Shown here in pieces: positions 1-9,290 of a DNA stretch of 64,000 nt. Source of the DNA: Cyanophora paradoxa (Eukaryota; Glaucocystophyceae; Cyanophorales; Cyanophoraceae); contig QPMI01000542.1 in assembly GCA_004431415.1 (NCBI GenBank), forward strand, positions 186,001 to 250,000, given 5' to 3'. The notes under the pieces were generated by a model. That model did not search any database, was not told the DNA's origin, and saw nothing but the letters and a program-made list of their open reading frames with translations. The stretch's first letter is position 1. Every line of letters starts with the position of its first letter. The position numbers were made by a program, and so were the translations under genes.

Positions 1-228
1 TACCCCGGAGAGTTCTTGTTCCGGAACTCGCAAGGGCGAGGCCGGAATGGCATACGGCGATCCGCCCTGGTCGATCGCCAACGTATTATGATACGTGGTT
101 CCCGGGAAAGCAGCCTTGAGCTGCCGTACCTCAGGGCCCAACCCGATGCGCTATCCCGTGCATCTAGCTAAGTAGTGTCGGGCGTAAGATAGCTAGGTCT
201 TCTGCATTCGAATGAAGCGAGGCGTAAA
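1..228. repeat. Direct repeat copy 1 (228 bp, cut by window edge)
   Basis: Reads identically to 2396-2623, ending at the shared GCGAGGCGTAAA, after which the two copies diverge. The window begins inside the repeat, so its real left end is unknown. The two copies could be terminal repeats of one element or a dispersed repeat inserted twice. Confidence 0.9.
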
Positions 229-1026
229 TCGGGATTTGCGCTCTCAATGCGTAAATCGAGTTTTGCGCCGACGGAATGCGAGGAGACGGGTACGAGAAAA
301 TTTCCCACCGCGTCGGCGCGCGGCTGGCTGCGGCCCGTCCATGGCGCCGCCGCTGTCGCTCAGCGTGACCAGCGTGAGGTAGGCGGCTGGCGCGCCGAGC
401 GGCGGCGCGAAATGGGCGTCGAGTTGGCGCCTCGGCAGCCGGCCTTGTCGCCGGCCATTCCGCAGGAGATTCAGGAGCGCGCGCGTCAGGGGTTAGCTTC
501 TATGATGTCTCCGGCTCGGCGAGGAGTGCCGCGGGAGCGGTCGCGGCGACGTCGGATGGCCGCAATGTCGGCCAGCTTTCGCGCAAAGCCCGCGCCGCCA
601 TGCGCCGCAGCGTTAGTGAACGCGCGGTAGCCGTGGCGTGGCACACTGGCGCGGCGACGTGTTCCGTCAACACGCGGACGGCGCCCGGCCCCCGCTCCCT
701 TGCTTGGCAGCTGGGGCTCATCGGCGCTCTCTCATTTCGTTCCGCTCCTCATTTCTTCGCAGTCGAGTCGCTAGATGGCGGCTTTTTTCCACATGCAGGG
801 AAGCTCAGGTCTTTCCGTCGACTTTTGCTTGTCAGGCGTAGTGCCTCTCCTGCCCTCCGCTATACGTGGGTCTTTCCTAGGGCGGACTTCCACGTCTGGA
901 GGGTGTTTGCGCGCTCTGTTTGCCTTCATCGGTCTGCGTAGGGCGCTGGGCTTTTTCTGCAGGTGTATCTTTCGGCCTCTCGCCCCATTTGTAGATATAG
1001 GACGTAGATAGAATTTCCCACCACTT
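229..1026. other. Intergenic, no gene seen
   Basis: GC-rich at first, then mixed composition. Short open frames on both strands lack any recognisable domain or splice pattern. It lies between the two copies of the 228-bp repeat and may be internal sequence of the same element. Confidence 0.5.
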
Positions 1027-1131
1027 AGACAGAGCACAGCACTCGACGGTCCTCAATGTTATCTAGTCGGAGAGATAAATTGGGCGATGTGAAACTCCTA
1101 GTAGTTGTTGTTGTGTGCTAATGCAAATCCT
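1027..1131 (+). repeat. Dispersed repeat, inverted partner at 31309-31413
   Basis: The reverse complement of this stretch matches 31309-31413 over about 105 bp with a few mismatches. Landmarks are the shared AACAACAACTACTAGGAG and GACCGTCGAGTGCTGTGCTC words. It is AT-richer than its surroundings and was probably spread by a mobile element. Confidence 0.8.
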
Positions 1132-1742
1132 TTCCTTGCCGACGGAATGCGAACAAAGAAGACCGTAGCCGAGCGCCAGGCACGAAAGAGCTGAGCGACT
1201 CGCTAGCCGCGGTAGCGGCGCGAGGCGAGCACGGGATTAGCAGCAGGCTGCTGCGAGCGCCCCGCAAGGGACTAGCTGAGCTAGCCGTTGGGCCGAGCCG
1301 GCGGGCTTGAAGCCGCCAAGCTCCGAGGGGTACGCTGATTCGGGGTTTCCCTTCACGCCCAGCTTCGCTCGCGGCCGCCCCAGGCCACGGAGCGACCAGC
1401 GGCGAAGCGAAATCGCTCCCGCCCACCTCCCCGCGATTTTTCCTTCCGGGGCGCCGAACCTCGCCACCCAGCGAGCCCCGGCACCGCGAAAAAGTTCGCG
1501 CAAAAAGGCAATGCATACGGCGACCAGCGCCAGCGTTCGCCGAGGGTATTATAATACGTGGTTCCTTGCCGTCTCCTGTGCACATGGTTCCGGACGCTAC
1601 TCCCGCTCGGTGCCGACCACCAGCGCGGACGTGGTCGTGCACAGCTGATCCGTGGTAATTTACAATGGTTCCGTCGAAGATTCGGGCACGAACCGCGCAG
1701 ACTCGGTGTACCGGTCGTGATTCGTGTTTCCACGCGCGTCCG

Positions 1743-1886
1743 CTGGACCCACTTGTGCCGGGCCGGGGTCCAGCGCGCCCCCCAGAAACAGTCGCGCGGC
1801 TTCGTGGAGAATCTCGAGTTTTTCCCGCTGGGTTTTACCCTGTTTTCCTCTGGACCCGCGGGTGCCGAGCCGGGGTCCAGCGCGCA
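1743..1886. repeat. Two GGACCC/GGGTCC hairpin repeats
   Basis: Two related units, at about 1743-1778 and 1852-1886, each have the form CTGGACCC, a short spacer with GTGCCG, then GGGGTCCAGCGCGC. The arms CTGGACCC and GGGTCCAG are inverted repeats, so each unit can fold into a hairpin. Confidence 0.65.
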
Positions 1887-2169
1887 TGACCGTTACGCGG
1901 TTTTCCCGCGGTAACTTGCTGGTTTTTCGAGTCTGCCGCCCCGGCGCGGGGGGAGACTTCGCGCATGATTCGGAGTCCTGTTGGTTTTTGATGAGCCTCG
2001 GTTGTCGTACGTTGCACGACGCCTTGGTCTCATGGTCGTCTGCGGACGACGGGCACGCTACGCGTGTGGTAGGGGGTACTGCATTCGTGCTGCGTTCGCT
2101 ACGCTCACCCCCGCGGCCTCCGGCGGCGGTACCCGGCTTCGGATCCCCGAACCCGGAAGAAACCGCGTA

Positions 2170-2395
2170 CCCCTCCCCGGGGTACGCCGTTCGCCCCAAC
2201 CGGCCCCACAAGGCGCGGCCCGAGGCCGAACGCGTACCCCGGAGAGGGGTTCGGCGTCAGAGCGGCCCCGATCAAGTGTACCCCGAGCGGGGTACCCCGA
2301 TCGGCCCCGCGACGGCCCCGAGCGGAGTACCCCGAACGGGGTACACCGTCTCGACCCGCAACGGCCCTCCCCGGGGTACAGGCGCCTAGCACGCT
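2170..2395. repeat. Cluster of GTACCCC...GGGGTAC palindromes
   Basis: At least three short palindromes occur in about 200 bp: GTACCCCTCCCCGGGGTAC, GTACCCCGAGCGGGGTAC and GTACCCCGAACGGGGTAC, plus further half-sites. It directly abuts the second 228-bp repeat. GTACCCC is also the dominant intron 5-prime word in several genes of this window, but no exon is visible here. Confidence 0.7.
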
Positions 2396-2623
2396 TACCC
2401 CGGAGAGTTCTTGTTCCGGAACTCGCAAGGGCGAGGCCGGAATGGCATACGGCGATCCGCCCTGGTCGATCGCCAACGTATTATGATACGTGGTTCCCGG
2501 GAAAGCAGCCTTGAGCTGCCGTACCTCAGGGCCCAACCCGATGCGCTATCCCGTGCATCTAGCTAAGTAGTGTCGGGCGTAAGATAGCTAGGTCTTCTGC
2601 ATTCGAATGAAGCGAGGCGTAAA
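2396..2623. repeat. Direct repeat copy 2 (228 bp)
   Basis: Identical to 1-228 by eye. Its right end at 2623 lies 14 bp from the stop codon of the minus-strand endonuclease ORF, so it marks a junction between two repeats or a truncation point of the LINE-like element. Confidence 0.9.
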
Positions 2624-2636
2624 CGCCTCGCCAGCG

Positions 2637-3929
2637 TTAGCTGCCGCTTGCCTCCGTTCCGTAGGCCGCAGCGTCCTGCATCCATGCGGCCCAAATCCGT
2701 CCAAGCTTGGAGTCCGCCTTCGCCTGCCATGGCAGATTGCGCGGCTTGGTCGGGTGCGAGCCCCTGCTCTTCATGGCTTTGTGGTCCTTCGCCACTTTCT
2801 GAACTAGCCGCGCGCTTTCAGTGTGGATGCGGGCGAGGCGATCGAGGCGCTCTTCCCGGGTGCCGCTCCCGACCGCCTCAAGGTCCGGGCCCAGCACTTC
2901 GCCGATGCGTTTGTTGAGGTCTCTTTTCAACTCATCTTTCTCCTCGTCCGTCAGCTTGCGGGAGTCCGGGTCGAAGACCGGCGGTCCCGGCGTTGGGGTC
3001 TGCATCGGTCCCGTCGGAGCCTTCAGGCCCGCGGCCTCCAGCGAGAAGTCCGCGAGCACCGGGAAGTGATCCGAGTCGTGAGGCGCATCGACGTGTGCCG
3101 GGCAGGTGTGCGCGCTCAGGAGCGCCTTGTCAAGTGACTCTGACATCAGGACCGCGTCGATGCGTGCCGCGTGCCAGACGGCGTCCTGCGGCAGGTCGGC
3201 CGGAGCGGCGTCGTCGTCTTGTGAGCCGCCAGCGCCAGTATCGTCTCCGCTTCTCGGAAGGTGCGTCCTGTGCGTCACTTCCCGCGCCGCGCTCCATTCG
3301 CCGCTATCGTGCGCGGCAGAGTGCGTGATCGCCGCGTCGCGCAGGTCCCACGTGTCGATCATCGTGTTCCACCACTTCCGTTCTGGCGTTCGGCTGGGAA
3401 CGGGGGCCCCGTTTCGGACGCGGGACAGTTCCGGGACCGCCACCGAGTTCCAGTCTCCTAGCAGCAGTAGGTGCGCGTTCGGCCGCGTGCTGAAATCAGC
3501 GATCAGTTTCTCAAGTTCCTGCAGGATTCTGTCTTGGTCCCGCCGGTGTTCGTCTGTCGCTTCCGACGCGGGCATGTAGATGCTTACGACGAACAGCTGG
3601 CGGTTCTCTTTGAACCGGAGCTCGAACCCAATCATCCGGCCCGGCACCTTGTACTTCTTCGTTAGGTGCTTGACCCATTGCGGCGCCACCCAGAGAGCGG
3701 CTCCGTTGCCATGCCACCGGGTTGATTTCGTCGTGTACAGGAGCTTTCCATAGGTGATGGCGCCCTCGGGCAGGTCGCCCATGCCGGGCGAGCGGAGCGC
3801 GGCTGCGATGTCTCCTTTCGACATAGAGATCTCCTGCAGCCCAGCGAAGTCTATCCCCCACCGCCGGCAGAAGTCTTCGGTCTGTTGCAGCTTGGATTCG
3901 CTGGAGCCTCTCGCGTTAAATGTCATCAT
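2637..3929 (-). CDS. LINE-type AP endonuclease (EEP) ORF, reverse transcriptase missing
   Basis: A 430-residue open frame. The first ~300 residues carry the endonuclease/exonuclease/phosphatase signatures in order: an N in MTFNARG (near residue 5), E in AGLQE (~35), Y in SIYMP (~120), GDWNS (~158) and a C-terminal SDHFP (~285), with a RIDAVLMSE strand before it. In non-LTR retrotransposons this domain nicks target DNA. About 130 charged residues follow (including NLPWQAKADSKLGRIW), but no reverse transcriptase; the frame ends 14 bp from the 228-bp repeat, so the element looks truncated there. Two adjacent ATG codons start it. A host EEP protein is possible, but the repeat context favours a retroelement remnant. 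Confidence 0.75.
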   Translation of the reverse strand: MMTFNARGSSESKLQQTEDFCRRWGIDFAGLQEISMSKGDIAAALRSPGMGDLPEGAITYGKLLYTTKSTRWHGNGAALWVAPQWVKHLTKKYKVPGRMIGFELRFKENRQLFVVSIYMPASEATDEHRRDQDRILQELEKLIADFSTRPNAHLLLLGDWNSVAVPELSRVRNGAPVPSRTPERKWWNTMIDTWDLRDAAITHSAAHDSGEWSAAREVTHRTHLPRSGDDTGAGGSQDDDAAPADLPQDAVWHAARIDAVLMSESLDKALLSAHTCPAHVDAPHDSDHFPVLADFSLEAAGLKAPTGPMQTPTPGPPVFDPDSRKLTDEEKDELKRDLNKRIGEVLGPDLEAVGSGTREERLDRLARIHTESARLVQKVAKDHKAMKSRGSHPTKPRNLPWQAKADSKLGRIWAAWMQDAAAYGTEASGS

Positions 3930-4039
3930 GGCATGGCCCGTAGAACTCCTTCAGGTTTCTTTTTCTCGATTGTCGGCGCCGTTCCGATGGTGTCCCCGCC
4001 CTCGGGGAACGTCGCGAGAGGGAAGATATCCTGTAGTCT

Positions 4040-4629
4040 AAGGGTCTGGGCTACGGCTGGCGCCCTCCGCGAGGGCCCTGCCTGGGCCCTCGGCGGCGGT
4101 TTCTGTTTTTCTATCTTGCTCTCATTCCTTTTCCTTTTGTTCATCATTCTAGTGGTGCATGCCGTGCCCGGCGGCCCCGGGCTCGGCTGGCCGCTGCAGC
4201 TGTCGGCTGCGACGATCCAGCGTAGCTATATATATATAGGAGCACCATGCACTGCGCATGCACATGTGGCTAGGCTGTGAGCATTAACGCTATTCCCATG
4301 CAAGTATGCACATGGACACGACCGTAAGCGTCGACGTGGATATCGATGTGCCGGCGCCTGTCTCCGCTGCGTATGAGCGTTCAGAGAGCAAGTAGCACGC
4401 GTACACGTGTGAGGGCTCATGTTCAGGCATGCGCACGCGTTCGTGCGGCCGTGGGGAACTGCGAGACCGCTATGGGTCTGATTCGAACAGGGGGCCGCCG
4501 AGATTCCCAAAGCAACATGACGGCATAAGCCGGAATAGGACTGACGGCATATGCCGTAAACGGACAGCTGCGAGTGGACCGCCCCACTCGTTGGGATCGT
4601 TTGGCAGCTGCAGCTGCAGGGACGAGATT
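4040..4629. other. Intergenic upstream of endonuclease ORF
   Basis: No gene seen. It contains a TATATATATA stretch near 4210 and alternating purine-pyrimidine words (CACATG, ACGCGT) near 4230-4440. It may include the 5-prime region of the minus-strand LINE-like element. Confidence 0.4.
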
Positions 4630-4654
4630 CACTAGTAAAAAGGGGGTCGCCGGA

Positions 4655-4895
4655 GCCTGTCTCAACCTGATTGAAATCAGGCGGAGGCAGGCTGAAAGCA
4701 GGCTGAGTCGTCAGCCTGACTGTAGCCTGCTTTCGAATCAGGCCAGCCTGATTCCAAAGCAGGCTAGCCTGATTAGGAACTCCAGCCAGCACCTAGCCTG
4801 ATTCTAATATTTTTAATATCCATCAGGCTGAGGCAGGCTGAGTCAACGGACTAGGGGTTAGCGCTATAGTCAGGCTGAATTTAATCAGGCTGAGC
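4655..4895. repeat. Left subterminal repeat array of CACTA element
   Basis: Dense copies of CAGGCTGA and CAGCCTGATT in both orientations. In known CACTA elements such subterminal motifs are transposase binding sites; that role is inferred here. Confidence 0.8.
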
Positions 4896-6769
4896 GCGCC
4901 AGCACACATAGAAGCATCGGAACTCGCACTCTTAATATGATAAGTACTATTACTAGTACTACGTATACGGTACTGTTCTACATCTAAACATGCAGACGGA
5001 ATTGAAAAGCGGCCCGGTGCTCCTTGCAGGCCGCGGCGGATCAAGGTGCTCTCATGGTATTGCGGATCCGGGCCCGTGCTCCTTGCAGGCCGCGGCGCCG
5101 GACGCCGCGCTCGGCGTGTGCCACGGTGGATGTGCTGTGCCAAGTCGCGCACGGGGAGCCGCCGCCGCCAGGCCGAGACGCCCGTCCTAGGAGATAATGT
5201 CAGAATAAGGTCAGGCGAGGGGTGTTCGGATGTGGGCGATCTGAAGGTGCGCAGCAGCGCGTATTGAAGAGTTATTTAAGATTATGTATAAAGCTTAAGA
5301 GCGGCGCCGTGGCCTGGCGAGCGCGCACCAAAAAAGCGCGGCACTCCGCTGCAGCTTCTCGTGGAGAGCTCGCCTGCGAAATCTGAACAGTGAGAAATCG
5401 AGATTAGATGCAGGCTAGTGTGCAGGGAAAGAGAGCGGGCCCGCAGCAGCGATTCACGTGGCCCAGCGGCTCGGCAGCGCTCCCAAAAAGTCGGCTCTAA
5501 AAGTGAGCTGCCAGACCGGAGACTATACTCATTCAACTCGCATTGAAGCCCTTTATAAGCCTATGGGGTCTCCCCCCCCTAGGGAACCCGCGAACCTGGG
5601 CGAGCTCGGTCGCGTAGGAGGCGGCGGCCGCCGGCGCTCCCGGAGGACCCGCTCCCGCGCGGCCGTTCCGCGAGCATCTGAGGCGAGGATCACGGCAATG
5701 CGCAGCGATTGGGCGGGAGCGCACGGGTGCGGCCGCGCGACCATGAAACTGCGGCGGGGGTCGGCACTCGGGCGCGGCGCGGCAGCGGGCGTGGCTTGCC
5801 TGCAACAGGACCGACCGGAGAGATGCTGTAGAGCGTTCCGCTTGCGCGCTGCCGCCGTCCGCTCTCGAAGGTGCAAGGAATCCGCACGCCGCCTGCCGGC
5901 CTGCGTGGGATCGCGTCAGGTCGGGCTGAAAGCACGCGAGTTGGCGCTCTTACATCGACTCAAGACCTCTGTGATGTAGAGCGGGGAGCTGCGCCGAACC
6001 TGGGCCCGGATGAGCAACTTCTCCCGAGGTAGACGCAGCTGGAGAGCGCAACGGAAGCTCGCGGGGACCGATCCAGCGCACCCCGCATCCAAGATCTCGG
6101 TACGCTGCTGGGCGCGAGCGGCCTGCCGCGATGCCGCACTAGCTGGGCGACGTCGCCTGCGGCGTCTGCGGCGTCTCTGGAGCTCTCAACTCGTCATAGC
6201 TAGCGCCTCCAGCGCATAGCTGCGCTCGCCGCTTGTCTTGCATGCCTCTAGCTAAGAGCGAGGTCTTCGAGCTTGGGTACCGGTTTTGACTGGGGTACAC
6301 AAACCGCAAATATCGGAGCCCTCGCTGCCCGCTCCCGCGCCTTGCGGCAGCCGCGGGCGAGCGGAGCGTGCAGCAACCGCCTCTCTAGCGTTGCGTGCAC
6401 CTCGTACGCGTGCAGGTCGGCAGCGAGAGCGGGCCGCGGGCGGACTTCGTCGAGTGAGGTCTGCGGCCCGTCTCCCGCGAGCTGCCGGCCTCTTGGCACA
6501 CTCGTTGCTGATCAGGAAGCGCTAGGAAGCGGGCAGCTTCCCCCCGGAGCCCCGAACGGCATTGTCCGCAGCCCGCCAGGTCCGATCCGCGAACTCGTGC
6601 TCTCGGACGCGCTGCGGTCGCTCTGTGAGCTATTCTTGCTAATCTTCTCACGCAGGAGTGCTTGACCGGCCTGCGCTCTCGCTTCCGTGGTGACCCGCGG
6701 CCGCGACTGCACAACCCGCGCTTCGCGCTTCCTGCAGCTGCAGGCTGCAGCACGGCGCGGCCGCTCCCC

Positions 6770-7020
6770 TCGATCCTCGATAAAGGTACGCGCTCCTCCC
6801 GGCCGGCCGCTCGCCGGCGCCCGATCCCGGCCGAGGCCCGCTCGCCCTTAAGCTTGCTGACTCGCGGCCCCAGATCTTGGCCTGCTTCGAGGCCTGCAGC
6901 CCCGCGCGACTTCGCCTCGCGATCCTCGATGAAGGTACGCGCTCCTCCCGGCCGGCCGCTCGCCGGCGCCCGATCCCGGCCGAGGCCCGCTCGCCCTTGC
7001 TGACTCGCGGCCCCAGATCT
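6770..7020. repeat. Tandem duplication inside CACTA element
   Basis: About 105 bp at 6770-6877 is repeated nearly exactly at 6920-7020; both copies run from GATCCTCGAT(A/G)AAGGTACGCG to CGGCCCCAGATCT. The first copy has a few extra bases (TAAGC) near its end. No coding function is evident. Confidence 0.8.
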
Positions 7021-7294
7021 CGCATGCGCGCGACCCCGGCGATAAGCTGCGACGTTCGATGTGGATGCGCATTGGCGACCGCCGCCCTCCAGCGCTCCCC
7101 CCGCGCTACGGGCGGGAGCGCTGCGACCGCTGACGAGGCTAATTGTAGTGTCTGGTTTCGTTTCAGTTATTGGATGTTTAGTGCGTTTAGATGTAGAACA
7201 GTGCTTCTCGTATGTGCAATGCGAGTTCCAATGCTTCTATGTGTGCTGGCGCGGTGCTGGGGGGCCGTGGCCACGGTGCTGGGGGTAGCATATA

Positions 7295-7480
7295 GCGGAG
7301 CCTGATTCAGCCTGATAAAAACCTGATATTAAAGCCTGATTGAAGCCTGATTCAGCCTGCTTTAAGCCTGATTCAAGCCTGTCTCGGCCTGTTTAAAATC
7401 AGGTTTAGTCCTCCGAAATAAGGCTGAGCCTGTTTCGCCAAGCCTGACTCGGCCTGATTGAAGCCTGTTTCAGATCAGGT
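7295..7480. repeat. Right subterminal repeat array of CACTA element
   Basis: Repeated AGCCTGATT, GCCTGTTT and AAGCCTGA words fill the last 200 bp before the right terminal inverted repeat, mirroring the left array. Confidence 0.8.
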
Positions 7481-7794
7481 TGAGACAGGCCCCGGCGACC
7501 CCCTTTTTACTAGTGATTCAAATTTGCCTGTCGCTCCGAGGCGTCGTGCGGCGGTCACGCGCGCACTCAGAGGGTTAGCAACCTGTTTAGCGGCGAGCGG
7601 ACACATTGTCCGTGCTGAGCGGGGGAGGGGCGGGCAGTTGTGTTTTCAAACCTGGGTCATCTTGTCTGTCGAGCTAGCCCTAGTGCCCCTAAGACTGACT
7701 GCGCGCCTAGGTGGCGCCGGAGCTCCGCTGGAAGCGCAGGAGAGGCGCCCGAAGAGCGACACGCAAATTTTTCGGGGTACAGGAATCCGCTCGC

Positions 7795-8490
7795 CTGCCG
7801 GGGCGGAGGCGCGGCGGGCGGCGGCGGCGGCTCGCGGAGCGGGGCAGAGGCGCGGCAGGCGGCGGCGCGGCTCGCGGGGCGGGACGGAGGCGCGGCGGGC
7901 GGCCGCGAGGCTCGCGGGGCGGGACGGAGACGCGGCGGGCGGCCGCGAGGCTCGCCGGGCGAGACGGAGGCGCGGCGGGCGGCCGCGCAACTCGCGGGGC
8001 GGGGCGGAGGCGCGGCGGGCGGCCGCGCGGCTCTTGGAGCGGGACGAAGGCGCGGCGGGCGGCCGCGAGGCTCGCCGGGCGGGACGGAGGCGCGGCGGGC
8101 GGCGGCGGCGGCTCGCGGGCGGGACGGAGGTGCGGCGGGCGGCGGCGGCGGCTCGCGGGGCGGGACGGAGGTGCGGCGGCGGCCGCGCAGCTCGCCGGGC
8201 GGGGTGGAGGCGCGGCGGGCGGCTGCGCTGCTCGCCGGGCGGGGCAGAGGCGCGGCGGGCGGCTGCGCGGCTCGCGGGCGGGACGGAGGCGCGGCGGGCG
8301 CCGCGCGGATCGCTGGGTGAGGCGGAGGCCCGGGGGCGGCTACGATGGAGGCGCCACAGGCGGAGGCGGCGGCTCGCAGGACGGGTGGAGGCGGCCCGGC
8401 GGCGGCGGCGGCTCGCGTGGCGGGGCAGAGGCGCGGCAGGCGGTGGCGCGGCTCGCGGGGCGGGGCGGAGGCCCGGCGCCGCCGCAATGC
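7795..8490. repeat. GC-rich minisatellite
   Basis: Tandem units of about 42 bp built on GGAGGCGCGGCGGGCGGC followed by a GC-rich GGCTCGC segment. The array stays open in several frames on both strands and yields Arg/Gly/Ala-rich products, which is a consequence of composition and not evidence for a gene. Confidence 0.85.
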
Positions 8491-8587
8491 CCGGGAGCCT
8501 TGAGCGTCTCGTGCAATAGTAGTATCCTTTTGGTGGCAGCTAGAGACTCATGTCCAGAGAAGTGCGAATTCGCCATGCTGAGCATAT

Positions 8588-8635
8588 GGGAATTCGAACG
8601 AACGAGCTGACGGGAATTCGAACGAACGAGCTGAC
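8588..8635. repeat. 24-bp tandem duplication
   Basis: GGGAATTCGAACGAACGAGC plus TGAC occurs twice head to tail. Confidence 0.85.
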
Positions 8636-8649
8636 GGGAACATTTGGGA

Positions 8650-9290
8650 GATTCGGATTACCCACCCTCAAAATGGGCGGGGTGCAAATGTAGAGTCAGT
8701 CGCGGACCCAGATGACGGAGCGGAGTCAAGTCGAGCCTCGGAGGGGCTGGGGCTCTTCGAGACTGTCCGACAGTCAACTTGCCCCAAAAAGACCGCGACA
8801 ACAGAAATCATGAAGGAGAGCATCTTATATGACAAGTTACATCCGGGCGTGGAGACGCCCTCCGGGGTTCTTGACAGTGCTGAATTTGACTTTGAGGTCG
8901 TCATAGGTGGTCCCGGGTCATAGGTGACACTGACTCAGTATCTGCTTAATGGCATGTAGAGACTCATGATCATGTGCAAAAAATTGCAAGCTCGCCGCGC
9001 CGAGCTTAGGAGCACGAATGAGCTTGTAGGAACGTCAGATTCGGATTCCCCGCCCTCCAGATGGGCGGGGTGGAAAGTTTGGGTCAGTCGCGGCCCGGGA
9101 CGACGCGGCGGAATCAGGTCGAGTGGGCTACTTTAGACTTCTAACCTGCCACCAATGGGCCTAGTCGGCGAATATCACCAAGGAAAACATGCTATCTGGC
9201 AAGTTACATCCGGGCGCGGAGATGCTTCCGGAGGTTCGTGCGGGTGCTGAATTTGATTTTGAGGTCGTCAGAGGCCGAAAGCTAGCTCGT
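8650..9290. repeat. Diverged direct repeat pair
   Basis: About 270 bp at 8650-8925 recurs in diverged form at 9034-9290. Shared landmarks are GAGATTCGGATT/CAGATTCGGATT, GTCAGTCGCGG, CAAGTTACATCCGGGCG and GCTGAATTTGA. The plus strand of both copies can read KLHPG followed by AEFDFEVV, so an old coding fragment is possible, but no family is recognised. Confidence 0.6.

Larger units (their letters stand above)
4630..7515. mobile_element. CACTA (En/Spm-type) DNA transposon, non-autonomous
   Basis: The left end reads CACTAGTAAAAAGGGGGTCG and the right end is its inverted complement. The terminal inverted repeats cover 42 bp with one mismatch (4630-4671 and 7474-7515). Both flanks carry the trinucleotide ATT (4627-4629 and 7516-7518), the 3-bp target duplication expected for the CACTA superfamily. 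Just inside each end are many copies of a CAGGCTGA/TCAGCCTG word in both orientations, matching the subterminal repeat arrays of this superfamily. No transposase could be recognised in the 2886 bp, so movement would need an enzyme from elsewhere. Confidence 0.9.

Noticed and set aside
6010-7305. Transposase ORF inside the CACTA element
   Set aside because: Short GC-driven ORFs only; none shows transposase motifs.
7458-8610. Long Arg/Gly/Ala-rich ORFs over the minisatellite, up to 353 codons on either strand
   Set aside because: They follow from the tandem GC repeat, which is open in several frames at once.
8668-8904. 78-codon minus ORF with a signal-like stretch (LSFMISVVAVFLG)
   Set aside because: It lies in a diverged direct repeat whose second copy does not preserve this frame.
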